A DNA stretch of 64,000 nt from Phycisphaerales bacterium (GTDB lineage: Bacteria; Planctomycetota; Phycisphaerae; Phycisphaerales; UBA1924). The position numbers and the translations under genes were made by a program. The first letter of the stretch is position 1, and every line of letters begins with the position of its first letter. Of this stretch, positions 51,663-61,895 are shown piece by piece. Where the stretch lies: the NCBI GenBank assembly GCA_905339235.1, contig CAJPFG010000025.1:90315-154314 (forward strand), in the 5' to 3' direction. The notes under the pieces are model-generated. The model had not been told where the DNA came from. It did not search any database and saw only the letters and a program-made list of their open reading frames with translations.

Positions 51663-54260
51663 CTACGGGCAGGGTTCGCCGTTGATCACCGCCGAGAGGG
51701 ATTCGATGTCGAATCCGTTCTCCGCGCCGTCCCGGTTGAAGTCCGGGTCGCGGCCGGTGGGGTTGTCTGCGCCGTTGAGGATTGCCTCCAGGTACTCCAT
51801 GTCGAGGTTGTTCAGCGCGCCGTCCTGGTTGAGGTCGCCGTCGCAGGGTTGGGGGACGTGGAGGGTGCGGTGGGCCAGGGTGACCAGGCCGCAGGCGTTG
51901 CCGGCCGTGGCGTGGTATCGCCCGCTCGCGCCGGGTTCGAGGTCGGTGATGGTCAGTGTGCCGGTCTGCGCGCCCGAGACCACGCCCAGGCCGGGGACCG
52001 GACCGTCGTTGAGCGCGGTCCCGTCCTTGTACCAGCGGCGGAAGGTGACGTCGCCGGTCGTGTTCCACGCGAGTTCCACGCTCTGCCCGGCGTCCCGAGC
52101 GGTGAACAGCGCCGGGGCGCTCACGGTGCGCGGCCGCCAGTCCGTCAGCGTGTGGGCGAAGTACGAGCCCGGGCGCGAGCGGTTCCCATCCAGATACATG
52201 AACGCGCCTCCGACGAGTACGTCGTTCCCGCGGGCGAACAGGGAGGGCGGCCGCAGGCTCACCGAGATCAGGCCCCAGGTTGTGCCCGGGTTCAGGTGCA
52301 TAGTCCCCTGGGTGCCCCACGATTGGCCGTCCCACGAGAAGACCTGCTCGGAGTTGCTTGTGTTGGCGGAAACGAACATCAGCCCGTCGGCCTCGACATC
52401 CTCGCGGCCCACCGCGCCCGCCAGCCCGGCGCCCGGTCCGTGAACGAACTCCCAGTCGGAGCCGGTCCATCGGTACAGGCCGGTGGAGTTCTGCCCGATC
52501 AGGAAGCCGTTGAACCGCCCGAACACCGACATCCGCAGCGCGTCCGAATGTGTGCCCAGGGGCGCGAACTCGGCGCCGTTCCACCGGTACACGTAGGACA
52601 CCGATCCATCAAACGCGGAGGCGTACAACTCCGTGCCCAGCGACGTGAGGCGCGAGATCTGCACCGGCATCGGCACGGGCTCCCACGCGCCGTTCATCCA
52701 GCGGAAGATTCCGTCGAAGAACTCCATCCGGCCGGCGGTGGCGGTGGTCGCGGCCCAGAGCGTGCCATCGACCGCTTCCATGAACGATGGGAACGAATCA
52801 AGGCCCGTGCCCATGGGCTCCCATGCCTGGCCCGTCCAGCGGGCGACGTGGTTGACCGGCACGCCCCCGGCCTGCGTGAAACTGCCCCCGACGATCAGTT
52901 GGCCTTCGAAGATCGCCGCGGCCCAGGCGTCGTTGTTGAAACCCTCATTGCCCTCGAAGGGTCGCCAGAATCCCTGCTCATCGCGGATGGCGATGCGCGA
53001 CGCCGTGGCCGAGCCCACCGTGATGAAGCGGCCCACGGCCAGCGTCTCACCGTTCCAGTCCAGCATTTTGGTGACGCGGGCGTCTGGACCACGGGTGATC
53101 GGGTAGAAGTCGGCCCCGTCGTAGGCCGCGATGCACTTCATCCAGCGACCGTTGGGCGCGCCCGCCCCCGGGCGGATGCCGCCGAAGAGCCCGCCCAGGA
53201 TCGCGCGCCCTTCGAACTGGCCGAGGAACTCGAACGTGGTGATGTTGGCCGAGAACCAGCCTTGCGAGGGCCCGAAGTTCACCCACTGCGTGCCGTTCCA
53301 GGTCCGCAGTTCGCTGCTGCCGGTGGTGCCGCCCGTGCAGAGGAGCAACTGGCCGTTATGGCTGAAAATGGTCCGGGGCATGGGGTTGGAGGTGGCCTGC
53401 ATCGCTGTCCAGGTGGCGCCGTCCCAGCGCATGACGCCGGGCTGGGTGTTGGTGGGCCAGAGGCGGTAGTCTCCCGCGGCGTAGAGGTTGCCGCCGTCGC
53501 TGAGCAGGCCGTAGACGCCGCCGCTGCATGAGAACGGGCAGTTGATGGTGGTGCCCAGCGGCGTCGCGGGGTTGGTCCCGTCGAAGCGCGCCACGCGCAT
53601 GGGGAATGTCCCCGCGATCATGAGCGCCCCGTCGTGCTGGGTCATGGTTTCGACGCGCGAGTTGGACGCTCCCGGACCGGTGTTGGCCCACTGGTAGCCC
53701 TGCCACGATGTGCCGGTCCAGCGGGCGAAGTTCGGCAGGAGGTTCGTGTTGAACTGCCCGCCCGCGTAGAGGTTGCCGCTGAACGATGCCAGCGACGTCA
53801 CCGGCCCGCTGAACATCGGGCCAACCGACTGCCACGACGCCCCGTCCCAGCGGGCGACCTGAGGGATCGCCTGCGTGTCGTTGTTCACGCTGAAGCGCCC
53901 CGCGGCGTACAACTCGCCGTTGTGCACGCACAGGGCCGCGACCCCGTCGCTGTTACTCGTCCCGCCCAGCCCGATGCCGATCGCATGCCACTCCCGCCCG
54001 TCCCACGCCGCGATGTTGCGGGTTGGGAGCCCATCCATGCTGCCGAAGAGCCCGCCGACGACAAACCACTCGGCGTTCGGGCCGGGGCCATCGAAGTCGA
54101 ACGCGACCCCCACGTGGGTCGTCGGCGTGCCGAACATGGTCGGCTCGCCGGCTCCGATGAAACCGGAATCCACCTGGTAGCCCTGCGGGCATGGCGTCTG
54201 TCCCAGGGCGGCGGATGAGGCGGCAAAGACGCAGACGGCGGTCAGCGAAGACAGATTCAT
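51663..54260 (-). CDS. Very large secreted repeat protein with Ig-like and dockerin-like domains
   Basis: An 865-residue exported protein (signal 'MNLSSLTAVCVFAASSAALG'). Repeats such as 'LYAAGRFSVNNDTQAIPQVA' followed by 'RWDGASWQSVG' recur through about 720 residues and probably form propeller blades. An Ig-like segment lies near 730-805 ('RRWYKDGTALNDGPVPGLG'), and the dockerin-like tail ('DLNQDGALNNLDMEYLEAIL', then 'DFNRDGAENGFDIESLS') ends NGEPCP. It has the architecture of the 46948-49719 protein but is diverged. The DUF4143 gene lies downstream on the same strand. Confidence 0.82.
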   Translation of the reverse strand: MNLSSLTAVCVFAASSAALGQTPCPQGYQVDSGFIGAGEPTMFGTPTTHVGVAFDFDGPGPNAEWFVVGGLFGSMDGLPTRNIAAWDGREWHAIGIGLGGTSNSDGVAALCVHNGELYAAGRFSVNNDTQAIPQVARWDGASWQSVGPMFSGPVTSLASFSGNLYAGGQFNTNLLPNFARWTGTSWQGYQWANTGPGASNSRVETMTQHDGALMIAGTFPMRVARFDGTNPATPLGTTINCPFSCSGGVYGLLSDGGNLYAAGDYRLWPTNTQPGVMRWDGATWTAMQATSNPMPRTIFSHNGQLLLCTGGTTGSSELRTWNGTQWVNFGPSQGWFSANITTFEFLGQFEGRAILGGLFGGIRPGAGAPNGRWMKCIAAYDGADFYPITRGPDARVTKMLDWNGETLAVGRFITVGSATASRIAIRDEQGFWRPFEGNEGFNNDAWAAAIFEGQLIVGGSFTQAGGVPVNHVARWTGQAWEPMGTGLDSFPSFMEAVDGTLWAATTATAGRMEFFDGIFRWMNGAWEPVPMPVQISRLTSLGTELYASAFDGSVSYVYRWNGAEFAPLGTHSDALRMSVFGRFNGFLIGQNSTGLYRWTGSDWEFVHGPGAGLAGAVGREDVEADGLMFVSANTSNSEQVFSWDGQSWGTQGTMHLNPGTTWGLISVSLRPPSLFARGNDVLVGGAFMYLDGNRSRPGSYFAHTLTDWRPRTVSAPALFTARDAGQSVELAWNTTGDVTFRRWYKDGTALNDGPVPGLGVVSGAQTGTLTITDLEPGASGRYHATAGNACGLVTLAHRTLHVPQPCDGDLNQDGALNNLDMEYLEAILNGADNPTGRDPDFNRDGAENGFDIESLSAVINGEPCP

Positions 54261-54442
54261 GATGTGGACCCCTGAGGCTCGGCGCCTCGTGGGCGCGGCC
54301 GGTGCGGGGTGTACCGACCGTCACCGCGGCGGGTTGCTGCACCCGCCTCGCTTTTTTTCGGGAGGATCGCGGTCTTTGCGCGGTGTTTGGGGTGAGTCAG
54401 GGGAGTCGGTGCTCATATAGTTCGCCCCTTTTGGAGATCCGC

Positions 54443-55993
54443 ATGGCCGAGGGCGCGAAATCGATGGATGCGATCATGGCGCTGTGCAAGCGCCGGGGCT
54501 TTATCTACCAGGCCAGCGAGATCTACGGCGGGATCAACGGCTTCTGGGATTACGGACCGCTGGGGGCGCAACTCAAGAAGAACCTGCGCGAAGCGTGGTG
54601 GCAGGACATGATCATGAATCCCTGCTGGGGCCGGAAGGGCCCCAACGGGCAGCGGGTGCGCTGTGTTCCGGTGGAGACGCGCATCGTGCAGCATCCCAAG
54701 GTATGGGAGGCCAGCGGCCATGTCGGTGGATTCAACGATCCGATGGTGGACTGCAAGGAAACCAAGCAGCGCTACCGCTACGACCACGTGAGCGTGTACG
54801 TGCCCTCGAGCGGGGACGCGGGCGACAAGCCGTTCTTCGCGTTCATGAAGGACAGTCCGAGCGAGACGAAGCAACTCAAGAAGGCGGAGAAAGCGTTTGG
54901 CCAGGTGCGGACCGTCCCGCTCACCTCGATGCCGGTGACGGACTTCGCCAAAGTTCTGGCGCCCGACGCCGAAAAGGTCGGCTCGCTCACCGAGCCGCGC
55001 CAGTTCAACCTGATGTTCAAGACCTACATCGGTGCGACCGCGAGCGAGGACGACAAGGCCTACCTGCGCCCCGAGACTGCGCAGGGTATTTTCGTGCAGT
55101 TCAAGAACGTGGTGGACACCACGCGCGTCAAGATTCCCTTCGGCATCGGCAATACGGGGACGTCTTTTCGCAATGAAGTGACGCCGCGGAACTTCACGTT
55201 CCGTTCGCGCGAGTTCGACCAGGCAGAACTCGAGTTTTTCTGCCACCCCTCCGAGTCGGTGGAGTGGTACAAGTTCTGGCGCGACTTCCGCATGGAGTGG
55301 TGGAAGTCGATCGGCCTGGCGGGGGAGAATCTGATTCTGCGCGAGCACGAGAAGGACGAACTGTCGCACTACTCGCAGGGAACCAGCGACGTGGAGTACC
55401 GGTTTCCCTTCACCGCGCCGGGGTTCGGCGAACTCGAAGGCATCGCGCACCGCGGCGACTATGACCTCAAGCAGCACCAGGAGCACAGCAAAACCAAGTT
55501 GCAGTATTTCGACGCCACGCGCGGCGAACTTGCGCCCAACGGCCAGCCCAAGGGGGAGTGGTACCTGCCGCACTGCATCGAGCCGGCCGCGGGGCTGGAT
55601 CGCGGCGTGCTGGCCCTGATCTGCGAGGGCTACACCAAGGACGAGACCCGCCCGAGCCCGGAGTTCCTCAAGTTGCATCCGCGCCTTTCGCCCATCAAGG
55701 CGGCGGTCTTCCCGCTGGTGGCCAAGGACGGGATGCCGGAGGTGGCGGAAAAACTCCACGCGGAACTGACGGAGAAGTTCTGGCGGGTGGGCATGATCGA
55801 CTTTGATGAGAAACAGTCCATCGGCAAGCGGTACGCGCGGATGGACGAGGCGGGGACGCCGTTCTGCTTCACGATCGACGGCCAGACGCTGCAGGACCAG
55901 ACGGTGACGGTGCGCGACCGCGACACGGGGAAGCAGGACCGGATCGGGATCGACAAGGCGGGGCAGTTCCTGGTGGACCGGCTTGGGGTGTGA
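54443..55993 (+). CDS. glyQS: Glycyl-tRNA synthetase (single-chain, class II)
   Basis: A 516-residue enzyme charging tRNA-Gly, of the single-chain alpha2 type rather than the two-subunit bacterial glyQ/glyS type. 'GFIYQASEIYGGINGFWDYG' is the family start. Motif 2 is 'GNTGTSFRNEVTPRNFTFRS', and motif 3 contains 'CIEPAAGLDRGVLALI'. The C-terminal anticodon domain begins near 'HPRLSPIKAAVFPLVAKDG'. The ATG at 54443 is chosen because GGAG is 6 bp upstream; the frame extends further 5' without family similarity. TATAGT (54416-54421) is the likely -10. Confidence 0.93.
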   Translation: MAEGAKSMDAIMALCKRRGFIYQASEIYGGINGFWDYGPLGAQLKKNLREAWWQDMIMNPCWGRKGPNGQRVRCVPVETRIVQHPKVWEASGHVGGFNDPMVDCKETKQRYRYDHVSVYVPSSGDAGDKPFFAFMKDSPSETKQLKKAEKAFGQVRTVPLTSMPVTDFAKVLAPDAEKVGSLTEPRQFNLMFKTYIGATASEDDKAYLRPETAQGIFVQFKNVVDTTRVKIPFGIGNTGTSFRNEVTPRNFTFRSREFDQAELEFFCHPSESVEWYKFWRDFRMEWWKSIGLAGENLILREHEKDELSHYSQGTSDVEYRFPFTAPGFGELEGIAHRGDYDLKQHQEHSKTKLQYFDATRGELAPNGQPKGEWYLPHCIEPAAGLDRGVLALICEGYTKDETRPSPEFLKLHPRLSPIKAAVFPLVAKDGMPEVAEKLHAELTEKFWRVGMIDFDEKQSIGKRYARMDEAGTPFCFTIDGQTLQDQTVTVRDRDTGKQDRIGIDKAGQFLVDRLGV

Positions 55994-56232
55994 GGCGAGG
56001 CGGCATGGGGCTTACCCGACGGTCGCGTCCTGGAGATGGCCGCATCCGGATCGGGGAGGACGCTTCGTGTTGAGCGGGGCGATGACGCGGGACCGCCGAT
56101 CCAGAGTTTTCCGGACCTCGATCGGGAGTTCGTGAGAGTGCGACTCAACGACCTGCCGGACGCCTGGCGCGGCTATCTGCAACCCGATGAACGCTTCCCC
56201 ATCCGCGATACGGATTCTCGTATCATCATTGC

Positions 56233-57720
56233 ATGCCCCTGGTTCCCTTTCAGCACATGCAGTCCTGTGACATCTCGCCTGTCCGCGAGGCCCTGCTTAA
56301 CGCCCGTTACAACGACGAGGCCTGCGCCGGGATCGAACGCGGGGCGGTGCTCGCGGGCCAGATCGATCTCGACGCCGCGATGGACGAGACCAGCGATGGC
56401 TCTCCTCGCTCGACGATGGTTCGGCTGCTGATGCTCGGCACCCGCGTGTCTCGCGCCGACGCGGAACGGGCATTCGGCGAGGCCGGCCTGCGCGTGCTGA
56501 CCGAAACCGGGGTTATCTTCGAGCGCGACGGCGGGCTCGCCGCCGAGGTCTCGGTGCTGCCCATCGATGACCACTTTACCGTCCGCGACTTCTCGCCCCT
56601 GCTGGGCGATCGACCGATGACCGACGACCACGTCCTGGGCGTGGGGCCCTCCACCCGCATCCTCGCCGACCTGACCGTCCGTCCACCCGTGAACGACGTG
56701 CTCGACCTGGGCACCGGCCAGGGGTACCAGGCGATACTCGCCGCCGCGCATGCGGCGAGGGTTGTGGGGACCGACGTGAATCCGCGTGCGCTGTCGTGCG
56801 CGGCGATCGCGGCCGGGCTCAACGCGCGGGCCAACATCGATCTGCGCGAGGGCAGCCTGTTCGAACCGGTTGCCCGCGAGCAGTTCGATCTCATCGTCAG
56901 CAACCCGCCGTTCCTGATCGTGCCCCCCAGCGACCTCGTGGCCGTGACCAGCCGGTTCGAGGGCGATCAACTCGTCGAACGGATCGCCCGCGAGGCCCCG
57001 GGCCACCTGCGCGACGGGGGCTACCTCTGCATGCTGTGCAGTTGGCACCATCACGCGGCCGCGGACTGGCCCCAACGGCCGCAATCGTGGGTGGAGGGGG
57101 CGGGGTGCGATGCGTGGATCATGAAGTTCGAAATGCTCACGCCCGCCGAGTGCACGATGAAGTTCCGGCGTGAGTTCCAGAAGAGTTCGCTCAACCGGGT
57201 GCAGCGGGAGGAGTGGCTCGCGTACTACAAAAAACTCGGGGCCGACCTGGTCACCATCGGCGGGATCATTCTCCGTAAGCGTGCGGGCCGAAACTGGACG
57301 CGCTGCGACGAGTTGACGCCGGACTACCGAAGGCCGTGGGCCGGCGGCGTGATCGAGACGGTGTTCGAGAACGAGGCGATTCTGTCCACGCTGGCGCCCG
57401 GAGCGTTGCTGGACGCCCGTCCTACGCTCTCACCGACGGTTGAGGTTGAGCAAAGGTGGCAGGCGGCCGCCGACGGCGGATTGAACGTGATATCCGCCAC
57501 CATCCGGCACCTCACCTCGCTGCAAATGCCCCTGGCCGCGCACGCCACCGTGCTCCGCCTGATGACGCTGTTGGACGGACAGAGCACGCTGCGGGCCGCA
57601 CTGCAGAACGTGGCGGCGAGCATGGGGCTGGACCCTCAGCAGGTGCTCCACGAATGCCTCCCCGGGCTGGAGCGGCTGGCCCGCCTTGGGTACCTCAAGT
57701 TGAGAGGCGCGTTCCCGTAA
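56233..57720 (+). CDS. Class I methyltransferase (HemK/PrmC-like fold) with extensions
   Basis: A 495-residue protein. Motif I 'VLDLGTGQGYQAILAAAHAA', then 'VVGTDVNPRALSCAAI', and the catalytic 'DLIVSNPPFLI' (NPPF) indicate methylation of Gln or Asn in proteins, or of nucleobases in RNA or DNA. About 140 residues precede and about 210 follow the catalytic domain, making it longer than PrmC. A winged-helix-like N-terminus ('TMVRLLMLGTRVSRADAERA') fits known architectures. TATCAT lies 6 bp before the ATG; no ribosome site. Exact substrate unknown. Confidence 0.85.
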   Translation: MPLVPFQHMQSCDISPVREALLNARYNDEACAGIERGAVLAGQIDLDAAMDETSDGSPRSTMVRLLMLGTRVSRADAERAFGEAGLRVLTETGVIFERDGGLAAEVSVLPIDDHFTVRDFSPLLGDRPMTDDHVLGVGPSTRILADLTVRPPVNDVLDLGTGQGYQAILAAAHAARVVGTDVNPRALSCAAIAAGLNARANIDLREGSLFEPVAREQFDLIVSNPPFLIVPPSDLVAVTSRFEGDQLVERIAREAPGHLRDGGYLCMLCSWHHHAAADWPQRPQSWVEGAGCDAWIMKFEMLTPAECTMKFRREFQKSSLNRVQREEWLAYYKKLGADLVTIGGIILRKRAGRNWTRCDELTPDYRRPWAGGVIETVFENEAILSTLAPGALLDARPTLSPTVEVEQRWQAAADGGLNVISATIRHLTSLQMPLAAHATVLRLMTLLDGQSTLRAALQNVAASMGLDPQQVLHECLPGLERLARLGYLKLRGAFP

Positions 57721-57725
57721 AAACA

Positions 57726-57749
57726 AAGGACGGCCTCGCGGCCGTCCTT
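57726..57749. terminator. Intrinsic terminator, mainly for the minus-strand gene
   Basis: Perfect 10-bp stem AAGGACGGCC / GGCCGTCCTT with loop TCGC. On the minus strand it is followed by TGTTTTTAC, so it serves the CHRD gene. On the plus strand no T tract follows, though the hairpin lies only 5 bp past the methyltransferase stop. Confidence 0.85.
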
Positions 57750-57780
57750 CGATGTGTGCGATCTGCTGCCTGGGGCCGGT

Positions 57781-58269
57781 CTAGCGGCGGCGGCGCAGGA
57801 ACGCCAACCCGCCGAGGGCGAACAGCGCGCCAGCGCCGGGGGCCGGCGTGGGATGGAGTTGGGCGCGAATCTCGCCGCCCGGGAATACCTGCGAGTGCAC
57901 GTTTACGTACATGTTTCCGCCCAACAGGCTCGTCTCCTGCGCGCCCGTCAGGACGTACGTGTTGGCGTATCCACCGCTCATGACTCCCGCCGGGAAGCCG
58001 ACGAACCCGATCGTCACGGGGCCGGCAACGCCGGGGGGCGCGATGTGGAAATGCGCCGCGGTCGTTGGGCCGATGAGCCCCGAGAACAGCAGGTTGAAAG
58101 TCAGTGAGTTCGACGTGTCGTCGTACGTGCCGATGATCGAACCCGTTCCGGGGCTCGCATTCGGCGGAACCTCTTCAATCCCTGAAAGGGTGTCGTTGAT
58201 GTTCCAGATATCCGCCGTCGCCCCCGCGGCGAACGCCAGGGACGCGACCACTGCCAACGTCTTTTTCAT
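57781..58269 (-). CDS. Secreted CHRD-domain protein with PEP-CTERM-like tail
   Basis: A 162-residue exported protein. AGGAGG precedes the ATG, and the signal is 'MKKTLAVVASLAFAAGATA'. The body is a CHRD (chordin-like) beta domain: 'GIEEVPPNASPGTGSIIGTY', 'HFHIAPPGVAGPVTIGF' and 'VHSQVFPGGEIRAQL'. The C-terminus 'PAPGAGALFALGGLAFLRRR' plus one more Arg is a PEP-CTERM-like sorting tail. CHRD proteins are widespread; their bacterial role is unknown. Confidence 0.9.
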   Translation of the reverse strand: MKKTLAVVASLAFAAGATADIWNINDTLSGIEEVPPNASPGTGSIIGTYDDTSNSLTFNLLFSGLIGPTTAAHFHIAPPGVAGPVTIGFVGFPAGVMSGGYANTYVLTGAQETSLLGGNMYVNVHSQVFPGGEIRAQLHPTPAPGAGALFALGGLAFLRRRR

Positions 58270-58503
58270 TCGGATCTCCTCCTGATCGCCCGCCGGACGC
58301 GGCGAGCGCCTGTCTCTCCTTCAATGTCGCAGGTAAGACGAAGGCTTGCAAGAGAATTCGACGGGCTCGTGTAACGGATTCGGATTCTGTGCGTATGATC
58401 TCGCCCCAGGGGTGGGTCGTGTGCGTGGTGAGATGACGGCCGTGCGATCAGCGGAGGGAATCCGTCCCGACGGACTCCCAACCAGTGAGGACGGGGCGGT
58501 CGA

Positions 58504-59844
58504 ATGCCGCGCCGCAGGAGGCTGGGCGTGTGGAAGTGGTTCCTTATCGTGGCGGTGGTTCTGGTGCTGGGGTGTGCGGGCGCCGGGTACTACTTCTATT
58601 CCAACGGGCAGGTCGATCAGTGGGTCAAGATGGTCCGTCCGGACCTCAAGCCCACGGAAGTCCGGCTGGCGAAGTCGGTCCGGGGAGACCTGGTCCGGAC
58701 CGTCTCGGCTCCCGGACAGGTTGAACCCAAGACCAAGGTCGAGGTTTCCGCCCAAGTCTCCGCCCGGATCCTGGCCCTGCCCTTCCGGGAGAACGAGCGT
58801 GTCAAGGCCGGTGACGTGCTGGTCCGGCTCGACGCCCGCGACCTCGCGGCGCTGCTCGACTCGGCCAAGGCCCAACTCAAAAGCGAGGAGGCCCGGCTTG
58901 AGGGCTCCCGCGCGGCCTACATCAACTCACAAGCCGAACTGAACCGCAGACGCGAGCTCTACGCGACCAAGGACATTCCCAAGTCCGAACTCGACGCCGC
59001 GGAGACCGATTTCCTCCGGGCCGAGAGCGCCCTCCACGTGGCGGAACACACCATCGACATGGCCAAGGCCGATATCCGACGGGCCGAGAAGAACCTGGAC
59101 AACACGATCATTACGTCGCCCTTTGACGGGGTCATCACGACACTCAACGCGGAGGTCGGCGAGACGGTGGTGGTCGGCACGCTCAACAACCCCGGCTCGG
59201 TCATCATGGAGGTCGCGGACCTCTCGGTGATGCTCCTCAAGGCCCGGGTGGACGAGGCCAACATCGCCCCGATCCTGGAGGGCCAGAAGGCCCGGGTGTA
59301 TGTCAATGCGTACAAGGAACTTACGCTGACGGGCACCGTGGATCACGTCAGCCTCAAGCGCGAGGTGGACCGCGACGGCACCGCGTTCTTTGAGGCGGAG
59401 ATCATTCTCGACCTGCCCCCGGGCTTGCTCTTGCGTTCGGGCCTGACCGCGAACGCCGACGTCGAGGTCGAGACGTTTCGTGACGTGGTGAAGGTGCCCA
59501 GCCAGGCCGTGCTGGATCGCGCCATCGACGATCTGCCCTCCAGCGTGACCGACTCCCCGATCCTGGATCGCACGAAGAAGTTCGTTCAGGTCATCTTCAC
59601 GCTCGAAGGAGGGAAGGCCAGGGCCCACGTGGTGAAAACCGGCGCCAGCGACCTGACCGACTCGATCGTGACGGCCGGACTGGACGCCGACGCGCACGTC
59701 ATCTCCGGCCCCTTCAAGGCGCTCCAGGGCCTCAAGCAGGATCAACTCGTGGTCGAGCAGGCCAAGAAGGCCGAGACCGGGGTGGTGGAAGCCAAGAAAC
59801 CCGAGCAGGAAGCGCCCAAGAGCAAGACCGCCGGCGGCACCTGA
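58504..59844 (+). CDS. Efflux periplasmic adaptor (HlyD/MacA-like)
   Basis: A 446-residue membrane-fusion protein. An N-terminal anchor helix (about 10-32) is followed by a lipoyl-like half ('[20 protein letters not shown]'), a coiled-coil hairpin (about 115-200, '[20 protein letters not shown]'), the second lipoyl half ('[20 protein letters not shown]') and beta-barrel parts. It bridges an inner-membrane transporter and an outer channel. It is the first gene of an operon with an ATPase and a permease; no TolC-like gene is in the window. Confidence 0.9.
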   Translation: MPRRRRLGVWKWFLIVAVVLVLGCAGAGYYFYSNGQVDQWVKMVRPDLKPTEVRLAKSVRGDLVRTVSAPGQVEPKTKVEVSAQVSARILALPFRENERVKAGDVLVRLDARDLAALLDSAKAQLKSEEARLEGSRAAYINSQAELNRRRELYATKDIPKSELDAAETDFLRAESALHVAEHTIDMAKADIRRAEKNLDNTIITSPFDGVITTLNAEVGETVVVGTLNNPGSVIMEVADLSVMLLKARVDEANIAPILEGQKARVYVNAYKELTLTGTVDHVSLKREVDRDGTAFFEAEIILDLPPGLLLRSGLTANADVEVETFRDVVKVPSQAVLDRAIDDLPSSVTDSPILDRTKKFVQVIFTLEGGKARAHVVKTGASDLTDSIVTAGLDADAHVISGPFKALQGLKQDQLVVEQAKKAETGVVEAKKPEQEAPKSKTAGGT

Positions 59845-59854
59845 GCACACCACC

Positions 59855-60625
59855 GTGACCACGCCCATCATCCGAATCCGCGAAGTGCACAAGGTCTACC
59901 GGGTCGGGGCCGAAAAGGTCCACGCGCTCCGCGGGGTGGACCTCGACATCCAGCGAAACGAGTTCGTGGCGATCATGGGCGCCTCGGGCTCGGGAAAGTC
60001 CACGCTCATGAACATCCTCGGCTGCCTGGACCAGCCCACCAAGGGCGTCTACGAACTCAACGGCAAACTCACCCATTCCATGGACAGCGCCCAGTTGGCC
60101 CGCGTCCGCAACGAGGAGATCGGGTTCGTCTTCCAGAGTTTCGAACTCCTCAATCGCGCCACGGCCCACAAGAACGTCATGCTTCCGCTGGTCTACTCGC
60201 GCCGCCATTTCTGGGGCGCCCGGCGACGCGCCGCCGAGAGCCTCCGGCGCGTCGGTCTGTCCGACCGCATGGACCACCGCCCGAACCAACTCTCCGGCGG
60301 CCAGCGCCAGCGCGTCGCCATCGCCCGCGCCCTGGTCAATGAGCCCAGCATCCTTCTCGCCGACGAACCCACCGGCAACCTCGACAGCAAGACCAGCGAC
60401 GACATCATCGCCCTTTTCAAGAAACTCCACGCCGAGGGACAGACGATCCTGATCGTCACCCACGAGGAGGACATCGCCGGCCACGCGGCCCGCATCGTCC
60501 GCCTGCGCGACGGGCGCGTGCTCTCCGACAACCCCACCAGCCAGGATCCGATCCACCAGGACTACGTGCGGCGGAGCCTCGAGGCGGCGCAGCGGGCCGC
60601 GAGCACGGAAGGGGTGACGGCATGA
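59855..60625 (+). CDS. ABC transporter ATP-binding protein (MacB/LolD-like)
   Basis: A 256-residue ATPase starting at GTG. Walker A 'GASGSGKST' (42-50), Q-loop 'GFVFQSFEL', signature 'LSGGQRQR', Walker B '[15 protein letters not shown]' and H-loop 'IVTHEEDIA' are all present. It belongs to the MacB/LolD group, which powers mechanotransmission-type permeases rather than transport through the membrane. It is 10 bp after the adaptor gene and overlaps the permease by ATGA. Confidence 0.95.
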   Translation: MTTPIIRIREVHKVYRVGAEKVHALRGVDLDIQRNEFVAIMGASGSGKSTLMNILGCLDQPTKGVYELNGKLTHSMDSAQLARVRNEEIGFVFQSFELLNRATAHKNVMLPLVYSRRHFWGARRRAAESLRRVGLSDRMDHRPNQLSGGQRQRVAIARALVNEPSILLADEPTGNLDSKTSDDIIALFKKLHAEGQTILIVTHEEDIAGHAARIVRLRDGRVLSDNPTSQDPIHQDYVRRSLEAAQRAASTEGVTA

Positions 60626-61851
60626 TCCTCGTGCGCCTACTGCTCCAGACGGTTCTGCTGGCGCTCGCGCAGATCTGGGCGAACAAGATCCGCGCGTTCC
60701 TGACGACGCTTGGAATCATCATCGCCGTCTGGGCGGTCATCACCGTTGTGGGCGCGATGGAGGGCTTCAAGGGGTTCATGCTCGACCAGTTCGCGACCTT
60801 TGGCGCGAACAAGGTCTGGGTCTTCCCGCGGATGCCCCCCGGCCAGCGCGACCGCTATTCCTGGCGGCAGGTGCGCATGACCATCGACCAGGTCGATTCT
60901 CTGCTTCCCAACAGCCCTTCGCTCGCGGCCATCACCCCGATCCTGAACCTGAACGCCGACATCCAGGCGGGGGACCGATTCCTACCGCTCGCGTCGATCC
61001 AGGGCGTCCGCCCGTCGTGGCACGATATCGAGCAGCGGTACGTCACCGTCGGCCGCCCCCTCTCGAACACCGACGAGGAGCAGCGCCGCCAGGTCTGCCT
61101 CATCAATGACAAGGGCGTGCAGGAACTCGCCCTGCCCGAGGACCCCACCGGGACGTACATGCTCGTGCAGAAGCGGCGATTCCTGATCGTGGGGGTAGTC
61201 GAAACCCGCCAGGTGTCGCCCATGTTCGGCGGTGACGAGGCCCAGACCGAGGTCTTCATCCCCTTCCGCACCGGCGAGGCCATGCGCGAGTTCCCCCGCA
61301 TGTACGCCGTCGCCACCACCAAGGCGCCGGAACTTTATGAAGACGCCCGCGCCGAGATCACCGCCCAACTCCGCCGGATGCGCAACCTCAAACCCGGCGA
61401 GCCCGACACCTTCGGCGTGGAGGCCATCGAGCAGGCCATCGCGCAGGTCAAGGCGATGCTGGGGGCGATCACGATGATGGTCGCGGGCATCGTGCTGATC
61501 TCGTTGATCGTCGGGGGCATCGGCATCATGAACATCATGCTCGTCTCGGTCACGGAGCGCACGCGGGAGATCGGCCTGCGCATGGCCGTGGGTGCGCGGG
61601 CCAAGGACATCCTGACCCAGTTCCTCGTGGAGGCGGTGACCCTCTCCCTCATCGGCGGCGTCATCGGCATCCTGCTCGGTGTCGGCGGCGCCTATCTGGT
61701 GGGCGAACTGGCCGGCTGGCGCACCCAGCTCTCCTCGGCGTCCATCGTCCTCGCCGTCGGCTTTGCCGCCTGCGTGGGCGTATTCTTCGGCTTCTATCCG
61801 GCCAAGAAGGCCTCCCAACTCCTGCCCATCGAAGCCCTGCGCTACGAATAG
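60622..61851 (+). CDS. ABC transporter permease (MacB/FtsX-like)
   Basis: A 409-residue protein with one membrane helix near 20-45, a large periplasmic domain (about 50-275) and three C-terminal helices (about 280-400). The cytoplasmic loop '[20 protein letters not shown]' is the coupling motif of MacB-type permeases, and '[20 protein letters not shown]' is the family N-terminus. Together with the two upstream genes it makes a MacAB-like system for peptides, toxins or lipoproteins. The start overlaps the ATPase stop (ATGA). Confidence 0.93.
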   Translation: MILVRLLLQTVLLALAQIWANKIRAFLTTLGIIIAVWAVITVVGAMEGFKGFMLDQFATFGANKVWVFPRMPPGQRDRYSWRQVRMTIDQVDSLLPNSPSLAAITPILNLNADIQAGDRFLPLASIQGVRPSWHDIEQRYVTVGRPLSNTDEEQRRQVCLINDKGVQELALPEDPTGTYMLVQKRRFLIVGVVETRQVSPMFGGDEAQTEVFIPFRTGEAMREFPRMYAVATTKAPELYEDARAEITAQLRRMRNLKPGEPDTFGVEAIEQAIAQVKAMLGAITMMVAGIVLISLIVGGIGIMNIMLVSVTERTREIGLRMAVGARAKDILTQFLVEAVTLSLIGGVIGILLGVGGAYLVGELAGWRTQLSSASIVLAVGFAACVGVFFGFYPAKKASQLLPIEALRYE

Positions 61852-61895
61852 CGCTGTCATCATTTCCCGGCGACCATGGTGATACCCTTGCGGGC

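Noticed and set aside
51615..53531. 638-codon plus-strand frame
   Set aside because: Antisense to the 865-residue dockerin protein, which has a signal peptide and repeats.
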